From contig JAYRWE010000059.1 in NCBI GenBank assembly GCA_041918175.1, positions 1 to 64,000 of the forward strand: a DNA stretch of 64,000 bases. The letters are read 5' to 3'. Numbering within the stretch: position 1 is the first letter of the stretch; each line of letters begins with the position of its first letter. The translations under genes and the position numbers were made by a program. Of this stretch, positions 41,333 through 50,560 are shown one piece after another. Source of the stretch: JABWAN01 sp041918175 (GTDB lineage Bacteria; Zhuqueibacterota; Zhuqueibacteria; Zhuqueibacterales; Zhuqueibacteraceae). The notes beneath the pieces were generated by a model that did not search any database, was not told where the DNA came from, and was given only the letters and a program-made list of their open reading frames with translations.

Positions 41333-43585
41333 ATGACTCTCCACCTCCGCATCACCGGCATGGATTGCGCCGATTGCGCCGCCGCGCTTGAAAAAGGCGT
41401 GGGCAATCTTAGTGGCGTGCAAGCTTGCGCCGTCAATTTTTCCTCGGCACGCATGAAAGTCGAGTTTGACGCCGCTCGGGTTGATCACGCAAAAATCACG
41501 CAGCGCATTCAAGCGCTCGGCTACGACGTTCGCGAGGAAGCAAAGCGGGAAGAACTCGCGCCACACACGCAGCGCGGCGGCATTCTCGGTTTTATTCCGT
41601 TCCTGTTTGCGCGGCCCACCACCACACTCGCTGCGTTCGGCGGTTTGCTCGTGGCCGCGGGCATGCTCGCCGAATGGTTTGCCGTGCGCGAAGATTTCAT
41701 CCGTCCGATTTATTGGCTCGCGCTCGGCATTGCAGGCTATCCGATTTTTCTCGCGGGCGTGCGGCGTTTGTGGATCAATCATGAAATCGGCATCAACTTG
41801 CTCATGGCGCTGGCCGGCCTCGGCGCAGTCATCATTGGCGAAGAAGCCGAGGCCGCGAGCGTGATTTTTCTTTTTGCGATTGGCGAAGCGCTCGAAGGCT
41901 ATACGATGGATCGCGCGCGCAATGCGATTCGCAAACTCGTCGCGCTCACGCCCGCGGAAGCGACAACGCTCAAGCCGTGCATGGATTGCCGCGAGCATCT
42001 TGGCCGCGAAGGCTACACCGGCGGCCCATGCCCATTTTGCGGCGCGCACGAACGCCGCGTTGCGGTGGATCATCTCGCGATCGGCGAAACGGTTTTGATC
42101 AAACCCGGCGAGCGCGTGCCCATCGACGGGATGATTCTCAAGGGCAACTCCTCGGTCAATCAAGCGCCGATCACCGGCGAGAGCATGCCCGTGCTCAAAC
42201 TGCATGGCGATGAAGTTTTCGCGGGCACGATCAACGGCGAGGGTACGCTGGAAATTCGCGTGGTGCGCAAAGCCGCGGACTCCACGCTCAATCACATCAT
42301 TCATCTTGTCGAAGAAGCGCATGGCCGTCGCGCAGAGTCGCAACGTTTCGTGGATCGCTTCGCGCGCGTGTATACGCCTGCGGTGGTGATTGCCGCGGTG
42401 CTCATTGCCATTGTGCCGCCGCTCTTTGGCGCGCCGTTTTGGAATTTAGCCGATGGCACGCACGGCTGGCTCTATCGCGCGCTCACGTTGCTCGTGATTT
42501 CATGTCCGTGCGCATTGGTGATTTCGACACCCGTCACGATTGTGAGCGCGATCAGTGCGGCAGCGAAGAATGGCGTGCTCATCAAAGGCGGCGCGTATCT
42601 CGAAGCGCTCGCCAAAGTGCGCGCGTTTGCGTTTGATAAAACCGGCACGCTCACCTATGGCCAGCCCGCGGTCGTCGATATTCGCAACTTCTCATGCGAG
42701 CATCACGGCGAGCATTGCGAATCGTGCGAAGACATGCTGCAGCTCGCCGCCGCGGTGGAGCGTCGCAGCGAGCATCCGATCGCGCTCGCGATTGTGCAAG
42801 CCGCGGGCGATCGTGCGAAGCATTGCGGCTATATTGTTGAAGAAGTCGAAACCCTCGCGGGTCGCGGCGTGCGCGGCAAAGTGAATGGCAAGAGCGTGGT
42901 CATCGGCAGTCACGCGCTTTTTGACGCCGAACATCCGCATACCGAAATCATTTGCCAAACCATGAAGCAGGTCGAAGCCAATGGTCACACCGCAATGATG
43001 GTCAGCGAAGACGAGCATGTGGCGGGCTACATCGCGGTCTCCGATCAAGCGCGCGCGGAGAGCCGAGGCGCACTCGCGGAGTTGAAGAAGCTCGGCATTC
43101 AAAAAAGTGTGATGCTCACCGGCGACAATGCCGCAACCGCGCAGAGCATTGCGGACAGTGTGGGTGTGGATGAAGTGCGCTCGCAGCTTATGCCAGATCA
43201 AAAACTCGAAGCGGTCAAATCACTGCGGCAGGAATATCACAACGTCGCGATGGTGGGCGATGGCATCAACGACGCGCCGGCATTGGCGAGCGCGAACGTC
43301 GGCATTGCCATGGGCAGCGCGGGCACAGCGCAAGCGCTCGAAGTCGCGGATGTCGCGCTCATGTCCGACAACTTGAGCAAGCTGCCGTTTGCCATCAAAC
43401 TCAGCCGCAAAGCGCTGCGCGTGATCAAACAAAACGTGATCGTCAGCCTCGCGCTCAAAGCCGTGTTTCTCGCGCTCGCATTGCCCGGCTTCGCAACGTT
43501 GTGGATGGCCGTCATCGCCGACACCGGCGCCTCGCTGCTCGTGACGATGAATGGGATGAGACTATTGCGCGAGAAGGATCGCTAA
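41333..43585 (+). CDS. heavy-metal (Zn/Cd/Pb-type) P1B ATPase with a Cys4 insertion in the actuator domain
   Basis: Efflux pump of 750 aa. HMA domain GMDCADC (C12, C15); TGES 281-284; metal-site SCPCALV in TM6; phosphorylation site DKTGTLT; SEHP; GDGINDAP. The CPC motif with a C-terminal DTGASLLV helix fits the ZntA/CadA group. Unusual are C216-x2-C219 and C233-x2-C236 inside the actuator domain (CMDCREHLGRE...GPCPFCGAHE), a zinc-ribbon-like insert, and a His/Cys cluster after the phosphorylation site (SCEHHGEHCESCED). ATG 41333 begins at the HMA domain. No metalloregulator is adjacent. Confidence 0.92.
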   Translation: MTLHLRITGMDCADCAAALEKGVGNLSGVQACAVNFSSARMKVEFDAARVDHAKITQRIQALGYDVREEAKREELAPHTQRGGILGFIPFLFARPTTTLAAFGGLLVAAGMLAEWFAVREDFIRPIYWLALGIAGYPIFLAGVRRLWINHEIGINLLMALAGLGAVIIGEEAEAASVIFLFAIGEALEGYTMDRARNAIRKLVALTPAEATTLKPCMDCREHLGREGYTGGPCPFCGAHERRVAVDHLAIGETVLIKPGERVPIDGMILKGNSSVNQAPITGESMPVLKLHGDEVFAGTINGEGTLEIRVVRKAADSTLNHIIHLVEEAHGRRAESQRFVDRFARVYTPAVVIAAVLIAIVPPLFGAPFWNLADGTHGWLYRALTLLVISCPCALVISTPVTIVSAISAAAKNGVLIKGGAYLEALAKVRAFAFDKTGTLTYGQPAVVDIRNFSCEHHGEHCESCEDMLQLAAAVERRSEHPIALAIVQAAGDRAKHCGYIVEEVETLAGRGVRGKVNGKSVVIGSHALFDAEHPHTEIICQTMKQVEANGHTAMMVSEDEHVAGYIAVSDQARAESRGALAELKKLGIQKSVMLTGDNAATAQSIADSVGVDEVRSQLMPDQKLEAVKSLRQEYHNVAMVGDGINDAPALASANVGIAMGSAGTAQALEVADVALMSDNLSKLPFAIKLSRKALRVIKQNVIVSLALKAVFLALALPGFATLWMAVIADTGASLLVTMNGMRLLREKDR

Positions 43586-43793
43586 AGAAAAGTTCTTTTT
43601 AAAATGGCGTTGCGGCTCGAAAGGTGATTGCGTATGTTTTGAGCGTGCGCAAAACCTCTGAGATTTTTTTAGAACAACATCGCTGTTTTAAAAGCAAAGC
43701 TCATGCAGGCAAACAGTGCTATTGTTTTATCCGCTTACAAAAGGTTTTTGAGTTGCGGCTCCTCCGCGTCGCGAAGGTGAAGAAAGGATATTT

Positions 43794-44204
43794 ATGTCGC
43801 CCACAACCGTTGAAGAAATCATGATTGCCGTGCGCAGCCTGCCGAGCCAAGAGCGCCGGCGCTTATCAGAATTTTTAGCGCGCGAACGCGACACTGAGGT
43901 TCGTTTGGATGAAGCGCACGCGCCAACGCACGAGTCTGCTACGGCCCGCGCGCTCGATCAAATTCCTGCGAGCCGCGAGCAGGAGATGCAATGGCTGCTC
44001 GATCATCAAGATTTTTGGGAGCAACATCGCGGCGAGCACGTCGCGCTCTGGGGCTATGAGATGATTGCGGTCGGCAAGACGAGGAAAGAAGTGGTCCAAG
44101 CGGCGCGAAAGCGTGGCATCGAATTTCCTTTTGTGCAATATCTACCCGTGCAGGAGCACGAATGGTACTTGGGAATGTCGAACCAGCCTGCGATTGAGCC
44201 GTGA
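43794..44204 (+). CDS. DUF5678-like hypothetical protein
   Basis: A 136-aa soluble protein. The second half (WLLDHQDFWEQHRGEHVALWGYEMIAVGKTRKEVVQAARKRGIEFPFVQYLP) resembles small DUF5678-type domains, whose function is unknown. The first 30 residues (TVEEIMIAVRSLPSQERRRLSEFLARER) are an addiction-antitoxin-like helix pair. ATG 43794 follows AAGGATATTT. No toxin partner is seen downstream, only REP-like repeats. Confidence 0.62.
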   Translation: MSPTTVEEIMIAVRSLPSQERRRLSEFLARERDTEVRLDEAHAPTHESATARALDQIPASREQEMQWLLDHQDFWEQHRGEHVALWGYEMIAVGKTRKEVVQAARKRGIEFPFVQYLPVQEHEWYLGMSNQPAIEP

Positions 44205-44698
44205 GCCACGCGAGCACTAGAGTTCGGACACAACGGCTTCTTGGATCGTGTCGCGCTCGCTCAGCGCAGTAAGTATGGGTCGATTGTAACTGTTCAGCCA
44301 CGGCTGGGCCGTGGCTTGTATCTATACTCGTTGCGGGTGAATTTATATCGCGATAGTCATGACGCGTGTACTGTTTAATTACGCCATAAATGTTGCAGCG
44401 CGGCGCTTTGCAATCACAAACTCAGCCGTAGCGAGTATAGCTTTTGAAATTTGTGTTGCTACGGCTTGGCCGTAGCATGACTTCGCATGGGTACGAAAGC
44501 AACACGCATTTAAAACTATGGCCAAGCCATAGTTCAGAAAGTACACAACTCGAAAAGTAAGGCCACGGCCAAGCCGTGGCCGAACAGTTAAATTTGATTT
44601 ACCTTCAGCCGGAAATCTAGCGCCGCGTTTTTGTTTGACTGGTTTTAAAACGCTTTTGCTTTTCTCTCCGAAATTTCCCTTCTTCCGCGCATTCACTC
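44205..44698. other. 494-bp intergenic region with four palindromes
   Basis: No gene. It holds the densest REP-like cluster of the window (44296-44581) and must also hold the promoter of the TIR operon, which I cannot place. Confidence 0.6.
44296..44581. repeat. cluster of four REP-like palindromes
   Basis: 44296-44316 (AGCCACGGC, loop TGG), 44457-44477 (TGCTACGGC, loop TTG), 44514-44534 (AACTATGGC, loop CAA) and 44561-44581 (GGCCACGGC, loop CAA). All four have perfect 9-bp arms although the arm sequences differ, so paired bases changed together. Confidence 0.88.
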
Positions 44699-46498
44699 AT
44701 GCGGGAAACACCCATGCCGGAACCGACTGCAATACCCAAACTCAAAATCTTTCTCAGCCATTCTTCGCAAGACAAGCCCCTCGTGCGTCGCCTCGAAACC
44801 GCGCTCGAAGCCGCGGGCTTTGAGGCTTGGGTCGATCACGACGACTTGCACGCGGGCGAAAGTTTTCCCAAGCGCATCGGCGAAGCGATTGCCGCGTGCG
44901 ACGTACTCCTGCTCGTGTGGTCGCAGCCCGCGAGCGTTTCGCATTGGGTGGAAGAAGAATATAACAGCGCGCTCTCGCTTCGCAAAACCATCATCCCTTG
45001 CATACTCGATCACACCCCGCTGCCGCCGTTGCTGCGCAGCATCTCGTACGCGAACTTCCGCGAGTTCGAGTCGGGTTTGCAGCAAGTGCTCCACGCGCTG
45101 CGCACTCTCTCGCCGCAAACTTCTCCGCCGCCAATCACACCGCCGCTTTCGAATATGCGTGACCGCCGCGTTGATGCCGCCGCGCCGAGCGCCGCGGAAG
45201 TGGGACAGCGCCTCGATCTGCTCGTGCAAGTGCGTTTCCCCGACTCGCCGTTGCTCGGCCTCGAAGAGTGGCCGGCGAAAAAGAAGCCCGATCATCTCGA
45301 ACAAACTTCGGAGAGCATCGCGCTACAATTTCCCATTGATCCGGCCACGGGCAAACTCGCTCCCGCGAAATTGGAAGTGCAAATCATCGCGCCGGATTTT
45401 GAGATTGCGGGCAATGCGCGCCAACGCGTGCTCGTACCGCCGGAAGAGTATTCAAAGTGTCTCGCGTTTTTGATCACTCCCAAACAAACCGGCGCGTGCC
45501 GCATCAACGTTGAAGTTTACGACATCGAACAAACTTTCCTCGGCGCGTTTCCATTGGAAACGAACATCGGCGGCGCGCCCGTGGCGCAAGCGCTCCATGT
45601 CGCGAATCTCATGCTGTTTGTGGTGGTGGGAAAAGAAGCCACTGCGCCGCCTGCCAAAATCACTGAAGGAGAAGTCGGCTCTCCACCGCCGCCGTCACCC
45701 GCGCCACCCATGCCCGCACGACCTGCGGCCTCTGCCGGAGAAACGATCTCTTCGGAGTTTCCTACTGATCCGACGCACAGCAGGCATGGATATGAGTTGC
45801 CGCAAAGCAAAGCTTCGGGATGTATAAAACGTATGGCACTGTGGCTAGGCATTCTCGCCTCGCTCGCCACTGTGCTCGCGTTCGTGTTTGATTTGCCGGA
45901 GAAATTTGGATGGTTCACGCCTGCGCGCAGCCGATTATTCGGCGAGGTGTATGATACCGCAGGACTACCAATCGAGCAAGCCGAAGTTGTATTAATACTT
46001 GGTGGGTCGTCATTTTATGCCAGAACTGATAGTAAGGGCGCTTACTCTTTTTTAATCACGCTTGACAGGAACGAAATAGTTGCTTCCATGGAAATAGACC
46101 ACACCGACTACAAACCTTACAAGGCTGCGGTAACTCTCAACAAGAACTCGCTCAAAATTTTAGATATTCACTTGCAACCCCAAAAACGAACTAGGATAAA
46201 AACTGAAAGCAAGTCACAGCAATCGAAAGAAGCGAGCCCAGCCACGATTCCGAGAATAAAGGGTCATGTTACTGACACAGAGGGTAATCCTCTTGCTTTC
46301 GTTGAAATCTCGGTCGTAGCGCGCACGGAATCAACGAACTCAGATGATCATGGTAATTTCACACTGATCTTTGAAAAAGATTTGTCTCTGTCTGCTGTAA
46401 TAACTATCATAGGTAGAAAAATCGGCTATAAAACTGCACGTCGAAATGTTGTGCTTGGCCAAACAGTAGAATTGAAAATGGCGAGAACCAACGAATAG
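44699..46498 (+). CDS. TIR-domain transmembrane protein with extracytoplasmic carboxypeptidase-regulatory-like domains
   Basis: A 599-aa protein. A TIR domain (about 14-132) has KIFLSHSSQDKPLVRRLETAL and WVEEEYNSAL; W83-x3-E87 fits the catalytic-Glu motif of NAD-cleaving TIRs. Residues 165-311 are a beta-rich module (GQRLDLLVQVRFPDSPLLGLEEW to ANLMLFVVVG). A Pro-rich linker precedes one TM helix (379-397), basic residues before it placing the TIR inside. Two CarboxypepD_reg-like Ig folds follow outside (about 412-490, 515-598). From about 45.96 kb the DNA turns AT-rich, so the gene looks chimeric. ATG 44714 is an alternative start. It opens a three-gene operon. Confidence 0.85.
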   Translation: MRETPMPEPTAIPKLKIFLSHSSQDKPLVRRLETALEAAGFEAWVDHDDLHAGESFPKRIGEAIAACDVLLLVWSQPASVSHWVEEEYNSALSLRKTIIPCILDHTPLPPLLRSISYANFREFESGLQQVLHALRTLSPQTSPPPITPPLSNMRDRRVDAAAPSAAEVGQRLDLLVQVRFPDSPLLGLEEWPAKKKPDHLEQTSESIALQFPIDPATGKLAPAKLEVQIIAPDFEIAGNARQRVLVPPEEYSKCLAFLITPKQTGACRINVEVYDIEQTFLGAFPLETNIGGAPVAQALHVANLMLFVVVGKEATAPPAKITEGEVGSPPPPSPAPPMPARPAASAGETISSEFPTDPTHSRHGYELPQSKASGCIKRMALWLGILASLATVLAFVFDLPEKFGWFTPARSRLFGEVYDTAGLPIEQAEVVLILGGSSFYARTDSKGAYSFLITLDRNEIVASMEIDHTDYKPYKAAVTLNKNSLKILDIHLQPQKRTRIKTESKSQQSKEASPATIPRIKGHVTDTEGNPLAFVEISVVARTESTNSDDHGNFTLIFEKDLSLSAVITIIGRKIGYKTARRNVVLGQTVELKMARTNE

Positions 46499-46508
46499 AT
46501 TGCTTTTC

Positions 46509-47366
46509 ATGTCAAAAATATCATCAATATTGGCTCTACTACTACTCTGCGGAGCTTTTTTTGTGAACCTTGCCAAAGCACAAGATAGGCTTTGGTCCTT
46601 TAATGGGCATGTAATGGACGAGAACAACAAACCAGCAACAGGTGCCCAGATTTTAATTCTCGGGCGCACTGAGAAGGCTTTCTCTGACGATAACGGAAAT
46701 TTTACGCTTTCTCTTGTTGATAGCGTTGAGAATTTTATGCTCGTCGCGCAACTTCGCGGTTATGAACCCAGACATGAATATGTACGACTTTCTCAAAAAA
46801 ATACTACAATACAAATCTCCCCCCAAGCAAAGCAGTTAGCCGCAGTTCCGATCGACCCATATAAAAAATCAACCCTGCAACCAAATGCACCGCTGGAGGA
46901 TTTGCCAGAAGAATACGACATTAATGTGCCCAACTTCAATATGGTTATTCAGAGATTTTTAGAGCAAATGGTCAATAGAAAAATTCATGATGAAATCAAA
47001 AGAATTTGCATAGCAATGGTTGATGCAAATGAGCTAACTCGCAAAGAACAGCAATTTCTAAAAATACATTTATTGTTACCTTTTCAAAAAGTTCTCACTG
47101 AGTCAAAATACTTTAGTTTTGTGGATAGAGAGAAAATAGCTCGTACAATTGAGACAGACAAGATGGATGAAATTACCTTCATGTATGATGAAGCCGATCT
47201 CCAGAAAATTATCAAACGAGAAGGAGTTGCTGGATTTATATATCTTACTATTCTTCATGCCAACGACTATACAGAACTGTTTATTAGATTAAAAACGAAG
47301 GATCATGATATAGTTATTGGGCAAAAGTGCCTCGTTAAGTATCCGAGTATAGTGGGTCTGAAATGA
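46509..47366 (+). CDS. exported protein with carboxypeptidase-regulatory-like and CsgG/LpoB-like domains
   Basis: A 285-aa exported protein with a signal peptide (SILALLLLCGAFFVNLAKAQ). Residues about 30-105 are a CarboxypepD_reg-like domain (FNGHVMDENNKPATGAQILI, AFSDDNGNFTLSL), like those in the TIR protein. The rest (about 135-285) holds FQKVLTESKYFSFVDREKIARTIE and IIKREGVAGFIYLTILHANDYTELFIRLK, which recall the CsgG/LpoB-type periplasmic fold, though only by pattern. It lies 10 bp after the TIR gene and overlaps the next by ATGA. Markedly AT-rich. Confidence 0.7.
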   Translation: MSKISSILALLLLCGAFFVNLAKAQDRLWSFNGHVMDENNKPATGAQILILGRTEKAFSDDNGNFTLSLVDSVENFMLVAQLRGYEPRHEYVRLSQKNTTIQISPQAKQLAAVPIDPYKKSTLQPNAPLEDLPEEYDINVPNFNMVIQRFLEQMVNRKIHDEIKRICIAMVDANELTRKEQQFLKIHLLLPFQKVLTESKYFSFVDREKIARTIETDKMDEITFMYDEADLQKIIKREGVAGFIYLTILHANDYTELFIRLKTKDHDIVIGQKCLVKYPSIVGLK

Positions 47367-49930
47367 TGAAAAAACTGATTCTTGTGCTACTATTTGGAAG
47401 CAAAATCACGGCATCTTTCGGCCAGATCAACATAATTGGCCGAGTAATGATGCCGGATTCCAACAGCGTCGCCTATGCCGACGTCACCTTCCTAGGAGTA
47501 AAATCTCAAACCACGGCTTCGGGCCGCTTCACTTTTGAGATCACGGCTGCAATGCAAAAGCGACTTGGCGTGGAAATTGGCGACGATTTGCCCATTTTTG
47601 TTGAGAAAGAGGGACTGGTTCTTATACAACCCGCAAATGGTCGCGTTCGGATCCCGCGCAACCCCATGAGCCAGGAGATTGAGATTATAATGGCGAAGAA
47701 AGGCTCGCCGTTGTTGATCAAAAGCGATGCACTGCTCGAAAACATTATTCGGCAACGTGTGAACACTGCAATTTTAGAAGAGAAAAGCGGCGGTGAAAGC
47801 CTGCGCGATGTGCTGGCCGAGGAGGCACTGCGTTTGGGGTTGGATAAAGAACAGTTGCTCACCGCAATGCGTGATTATAGGGACAGTCTACGCACTAGCG
47901 CGGACTTGGTCAAACGAGGCATGGCTGCGTTAGACGACGCCAACGAAAGCCCAAGCGCATTCTCAAAACAGCAAAAGTTGGAAGAGGCCAAGCAGAGTTT
48001 TCGTGAGGCCATTCAAAAAAATGAGCAAGAAGTTCGCACTAGCTTTGAAGCCAGAGTGCGACTTCCTGAAACATACTACAATTTGGGGCTCTCGTTCTTT
48101 AACGAAGCACGATATGATAGTGCCATCGTCTATTTTGCTATTGCTGACAGCCTTGCGCCTAACGATGCTGAGAAGCTGAATATGTTAGGGCGGGCATTAG
48201 AGACTTTGGCGCAATATGATCAAGCATTGCAAGTGTTTCATCATGCACTTGGCATTGACACAACAACGCACGGCCGCAATCATCACTACAGGGCTAGAGA
48301 ATTGAAAAATATTGCCAGAGTCTTCAAAACAAAAGGCGACTATACCCAGGCCTTGGAATTGAACAATAATGCGTTATACATTTATGAAACCTTTTTTGGC
48401 CGTAACCATCCAGAAGTTGCTCGTGTTTTGAATGGCATCGGCGAAATATTGCAAGAGCAAGCAGAGTACGCAGGCGCACTAATGCACTATAACGAAGCAC
48501 TCAAGATCTTTGAATTTTCTTATGGAAAAAACCATGCAGAAGTTGCTGGAGTTTTGAATAATATCGGTGAAATACTTCGATCACTAGGAGATTATGCCGG
48601 AGCTCTGGAAAAATTTAAGGAGGCATTAACAATATACGAATTGTATTTCGGTCGAAATCGCCCGGAAGTAGCAGAAGGCTTGAACAATTTGGGGTTGGTC
48701 ATCGCAGATAAGGGTGACAATTCGGATGCCCTTAAAAAACTTAATGAGGCATTGGAAATAACTGAACACTATTTCGATCGAACCCATCCCAATGTCGCCA
48801 AGATTTTAAACAACATCGGAGAAATACTATTAAAACAAGGCGATTATGACGGTGCGTTAGTGAAATTTTTTGAGGCTTTGACGATTGATGAGGCTAAGTT
48901 TGGGCGCAATCACTCTAATGTCGCACGGACACTTAACAACATAGGCCGAATTCTTCTACGGAAAGGTGATTATACGGGGTCGTTGGAAAAGTATAGCGAA
49001 GCGCTCAAAATATGGGAAAGCGCCTTTGGTCGCGTACATCCCCAGGTGGCAACGGCTTTGAACAATATCGCGCTCGTGCTTCAGGCGCAAGGCGATTATG
49101 CGGGCGCGCTGGAAAAGTACATCGAGGCGCTCAAGATCGATGAAAGCTACTTTGGCCGGAACCATCCCGACGTTGCAATTGATTTGAACAATATCGCGGG
49201 CGTGCTGGAGTCGCAAGGCGATTATGCGGGCGCGCTGGAAAAGTACAACGAGGCGCTGAAGATCAATGAAAGCTACTTTGGCCGGAATCATCCCAACGTG
49301 GCGAGAGAGTTGAACAATATCGCGGGCGTGCTTCGGGCAAAACGGGATTATGCGGGCGCGCTGGAAAGGTATAATCAAGCACTGAAGATCGATGAAAGCT
49401 ACTTTGGTCGGCATCATCCCAATGTGGCGATTCGTTTGAACAATATAGGCGAAGTGCTTCGGGTGAAAGGAGATTATGCGGGCGCGTTGGAAAAGTATGA
49501 TGAGTCGCTTGCCATTTTTATGCGATACCTCGGTCCGGATCATCCCAACACCAAAACCGTGCGTGAAAACCGTGATCAGACATCTTCAAGTTATGTGCTG
49601 TTAGACGCCAGCGGATTATACGCAGCAGTATCCGTTGAACGCACGCCAGAAGCGTTGGCTAGGGTGGTAAATAAGCACAATGCCGCAATTCAATTTTGCT
49701 ATCAACGCGAGCTGAAACACAATTCGGCATTGAAAGGCGAGATTCGCGTACGCATCGTGATCAGCGCGCGCGGCAGCGTTGATTCCGTGAGCGTGCTTTC
49801 TTCAACCTTGAAAAATCCGGCGGTGGAAGAGTGTGTGGTGGGGCGCATCAAAAGTTGGACAGACTTCGGCCCGAGTGATCCGGCAAGGGGAGGGGTTGCG
49901 ATCAAGCAGACCTATGTGTTCGGGTATTAG
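47363..49930 (+). CDS. exported TPR-repeat protein with carboxypeptidase-regulatory-like N-terminus and AgmX/TonB-like C-terminus
   Basis: An 855-aa exported protein. After a signal peptide (KLILVLLFGSKITASFGQ) comes a CarboxypepD_reg-like domain (INIIGRVMMPDSNSVAYADVTFLG) and a helical linker. Two ordinary TPRs lead into ten 42-residue kinesin-light-chain-type TPRs (consensus LNNIGEVLxxxGDYAGALEKYxEALKI, FGRNHPxVA) at about 311-730. The last 100 residues (AAIQFCYQRELKHNSALKGEIRVRIVISARGSV, two Cys) match AgmX/TonB-like C-terminal domains. It starts by ATGA overlap with the CsgG-like gene. Repeats 7-10 are nearly identical and GC-richer, a recent expansion. Likely a protein-binding scaffold in the envelope. 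Confidence 0.82.
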   Translation: MMKKLILVLLFGSKITASFGQINIIGRVMMPDSNSVAYADVTFLGVKSQTTASGRFTFEITAAMQKRLGVEIGDDLPIFVEKEGLVLIQPANGRVRIPRNPMSQEIEIIMAKKGSPLLIKSDALLENIIRQRVNTAILEEKSGGESLRDVLAEEALRLGLDKEQLLTAMRDYRDSLRTSADLVKRGMAALDDANESPSAFSKQQKLEEAKQSFREAIQKNEQEVRTSFEARVRLPETYYNLGLSFFNEARYDSAIVYFAIADSLAPNDAEKLNMLGRALETLAQYDQALQVFHHALGIDTTTHGRNHHYRARELKNIARVFKTKGDYTQALELNNNALYIYETFFGRNHPEVARVLNGIGEILQEQAEYAGALMHYNEALKIFEFSYGKNHAEVAGVLNNIGEILRSLGDYAGALEKFKEALTIYELYFGRNRPEVAEGLNNLGLVIADKGDNSDALKKLNEALEITEHYFDRTHPNVAKILNNIGEILLKQGDYDGALVKFFEALTIDEAKFGRNHSNVARTLNNIGRILLRKGDYTGSLEKYSEALKIWESAFGRVHPQVATALNNIALVLQAQGDYAGALEKYIEALKIDESYFGRNHPDVAIDLNNIAGVLESQGDYAGALEKYNEALKINESYFGRNHPNVARELNNIAGVLRAKRDYAGALERYNQALKIDESYFGRHHPNVAIRLNNIGEVLRVKGDYAGALEKYDESLAIFMRYLGPDHPNTKTVRENRDQTSSSYVLLDASGLYAAVSVERTPEALARVVNKHNAAIQFCYQRELKHNSALKGEIRVRIVISARGSVDSVSVLSSTLKNPAVEECVVGRIKSWTDFGPSDPARGGVAIKQTYVFGY
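48293..49552 (+). repeat. ten tandem 126-bp units (42-aa TPRs)
   Basis: Units start every 126 bp from 48293 (at 48293, 48419, 48545 and so on to 49427). The last four share long identical DNA (for example GGCGATTATGCGGGCGCGCT), while the first six have diverged and are AT-rich. Confidence 0.85.
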
Positions 49931-50250
49931 CTGCTTCAAATGTCCGGTGTCGCGCACGCACAAAGCCAGTCCGAACGCGCACGCGAGTATGCACAAAAGA
50001 GCTTGGCGTTGGTGGCGCGGCACAAGCTGGCGGAGTTGCGGAAAGAGGTGGAGGCGTTACTAAAGCAACATTGATAAAAGGCAAAAAAAGAAAAGGAGCC
50101 AAGAGAGCAAAGGTTGCAAGATTTGAAGGCGGGTAGGGAAGCGGTTTATTTCAAAAATAAATTCTCGCAGCAAACGCTCAGCGCAAAATAGCAATTGTAG
50201 ATAACCGTTCGAGTTCGTAATTTTTGCAAACAACAAATGGAGCATACATC
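49931..50250. other. intergenic region with a short ORF
   Basis: About 320 bases between the TPR gene and the first hicB-like gene. Apart from the 44-codon ORF at 49940-50074, nothing is recognised. Confidence 0.4.
49940..50074 (+). CDS. 44-aa ORF, possible 3' remnant of a TPR gene
   Basis: The peptide has an amphipathic helical tail (EYAQKSLALVARHKLAEL then RKEVEALLKQH) like the C-terminus of a TPR-containing protein. It has no good ribosome site and starts 10 bp after the TPR gene stop. Most likely a leftover piece of a displaced gene; a genuine micro-protein cannot be excluded. Confidence 0.25.
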   Translation: MSGVAHAQSQSERAREYAQKSLALVARHKLAELRKEVEALLKQH

Positions 50251-50484
50251 ATGAAAATGAATCCCCCAACAGCCAAATCATTTTCCCTCTCGGCCTATGT
50301 CGAGCAAGCCTTGAAGCTCGCGGAATATGAAAAGGATGAAACCGGCGTGGTCGTGGCTTCCGTGCCGAGCGTTTCGGGCGTCTTCTCGCAGGGTGAAAAT
50401 TTCGAAGAAGCGCGAGTGAATCTCAGAGGTGCCATCGAAGGCAATCTCGTCGTGGCTTTGCAACTCGGCTTTGAGGTCCGTTGA
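50251..50484 (+). CDS. HicB-like protein, probably truncated
   Basis: A 77-aa HicB fold (LSAYVEQALKLAEYEKDETGVVVASVPSVSGVFSQGENFEEARVNLRGAIEGNLVVALQLGF) that stops just where HicB proteins would continue. After the TGA the same frame stays open (IKIIREAEVSVEEWQEPLF), then is interrupted by the MITE at 50561. ATG 50251 has GGAG 8 nt upstream. No hicA follows directly; an intact hicB-hicA pair lies 200 bp on. I read it as a decaying antitoxin copy. Confidence 0.65.
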   Translation: MKMNPPTAKSFSLSAYVEQALKLAEYEKDETGVVVASVPSVSGVFSQGENFEEARVNLRGAIEGNLVVALQLGFEVR

Positions 50485-50560
50485 TCGCCGGCGTCGATCA
50501 AAATTATTCGCGAGGCTGAAGTTTCCGTGGAAGAATGGCAAGAGCCATTGTTCGCGACGA

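Noticed and set aside
41315..42343. Minus-strand 342-codon open frame
   Set aside because: Antisense of the P-type ATPase 5' half; composition only reflects reverse codons.
48293..49552. Regular repeats that could suggest a CRISPR-like array
   Set aside because: The 126-bp units encode in-frame TPRs; there are no short repeats with unique spacers anywhere in the window.
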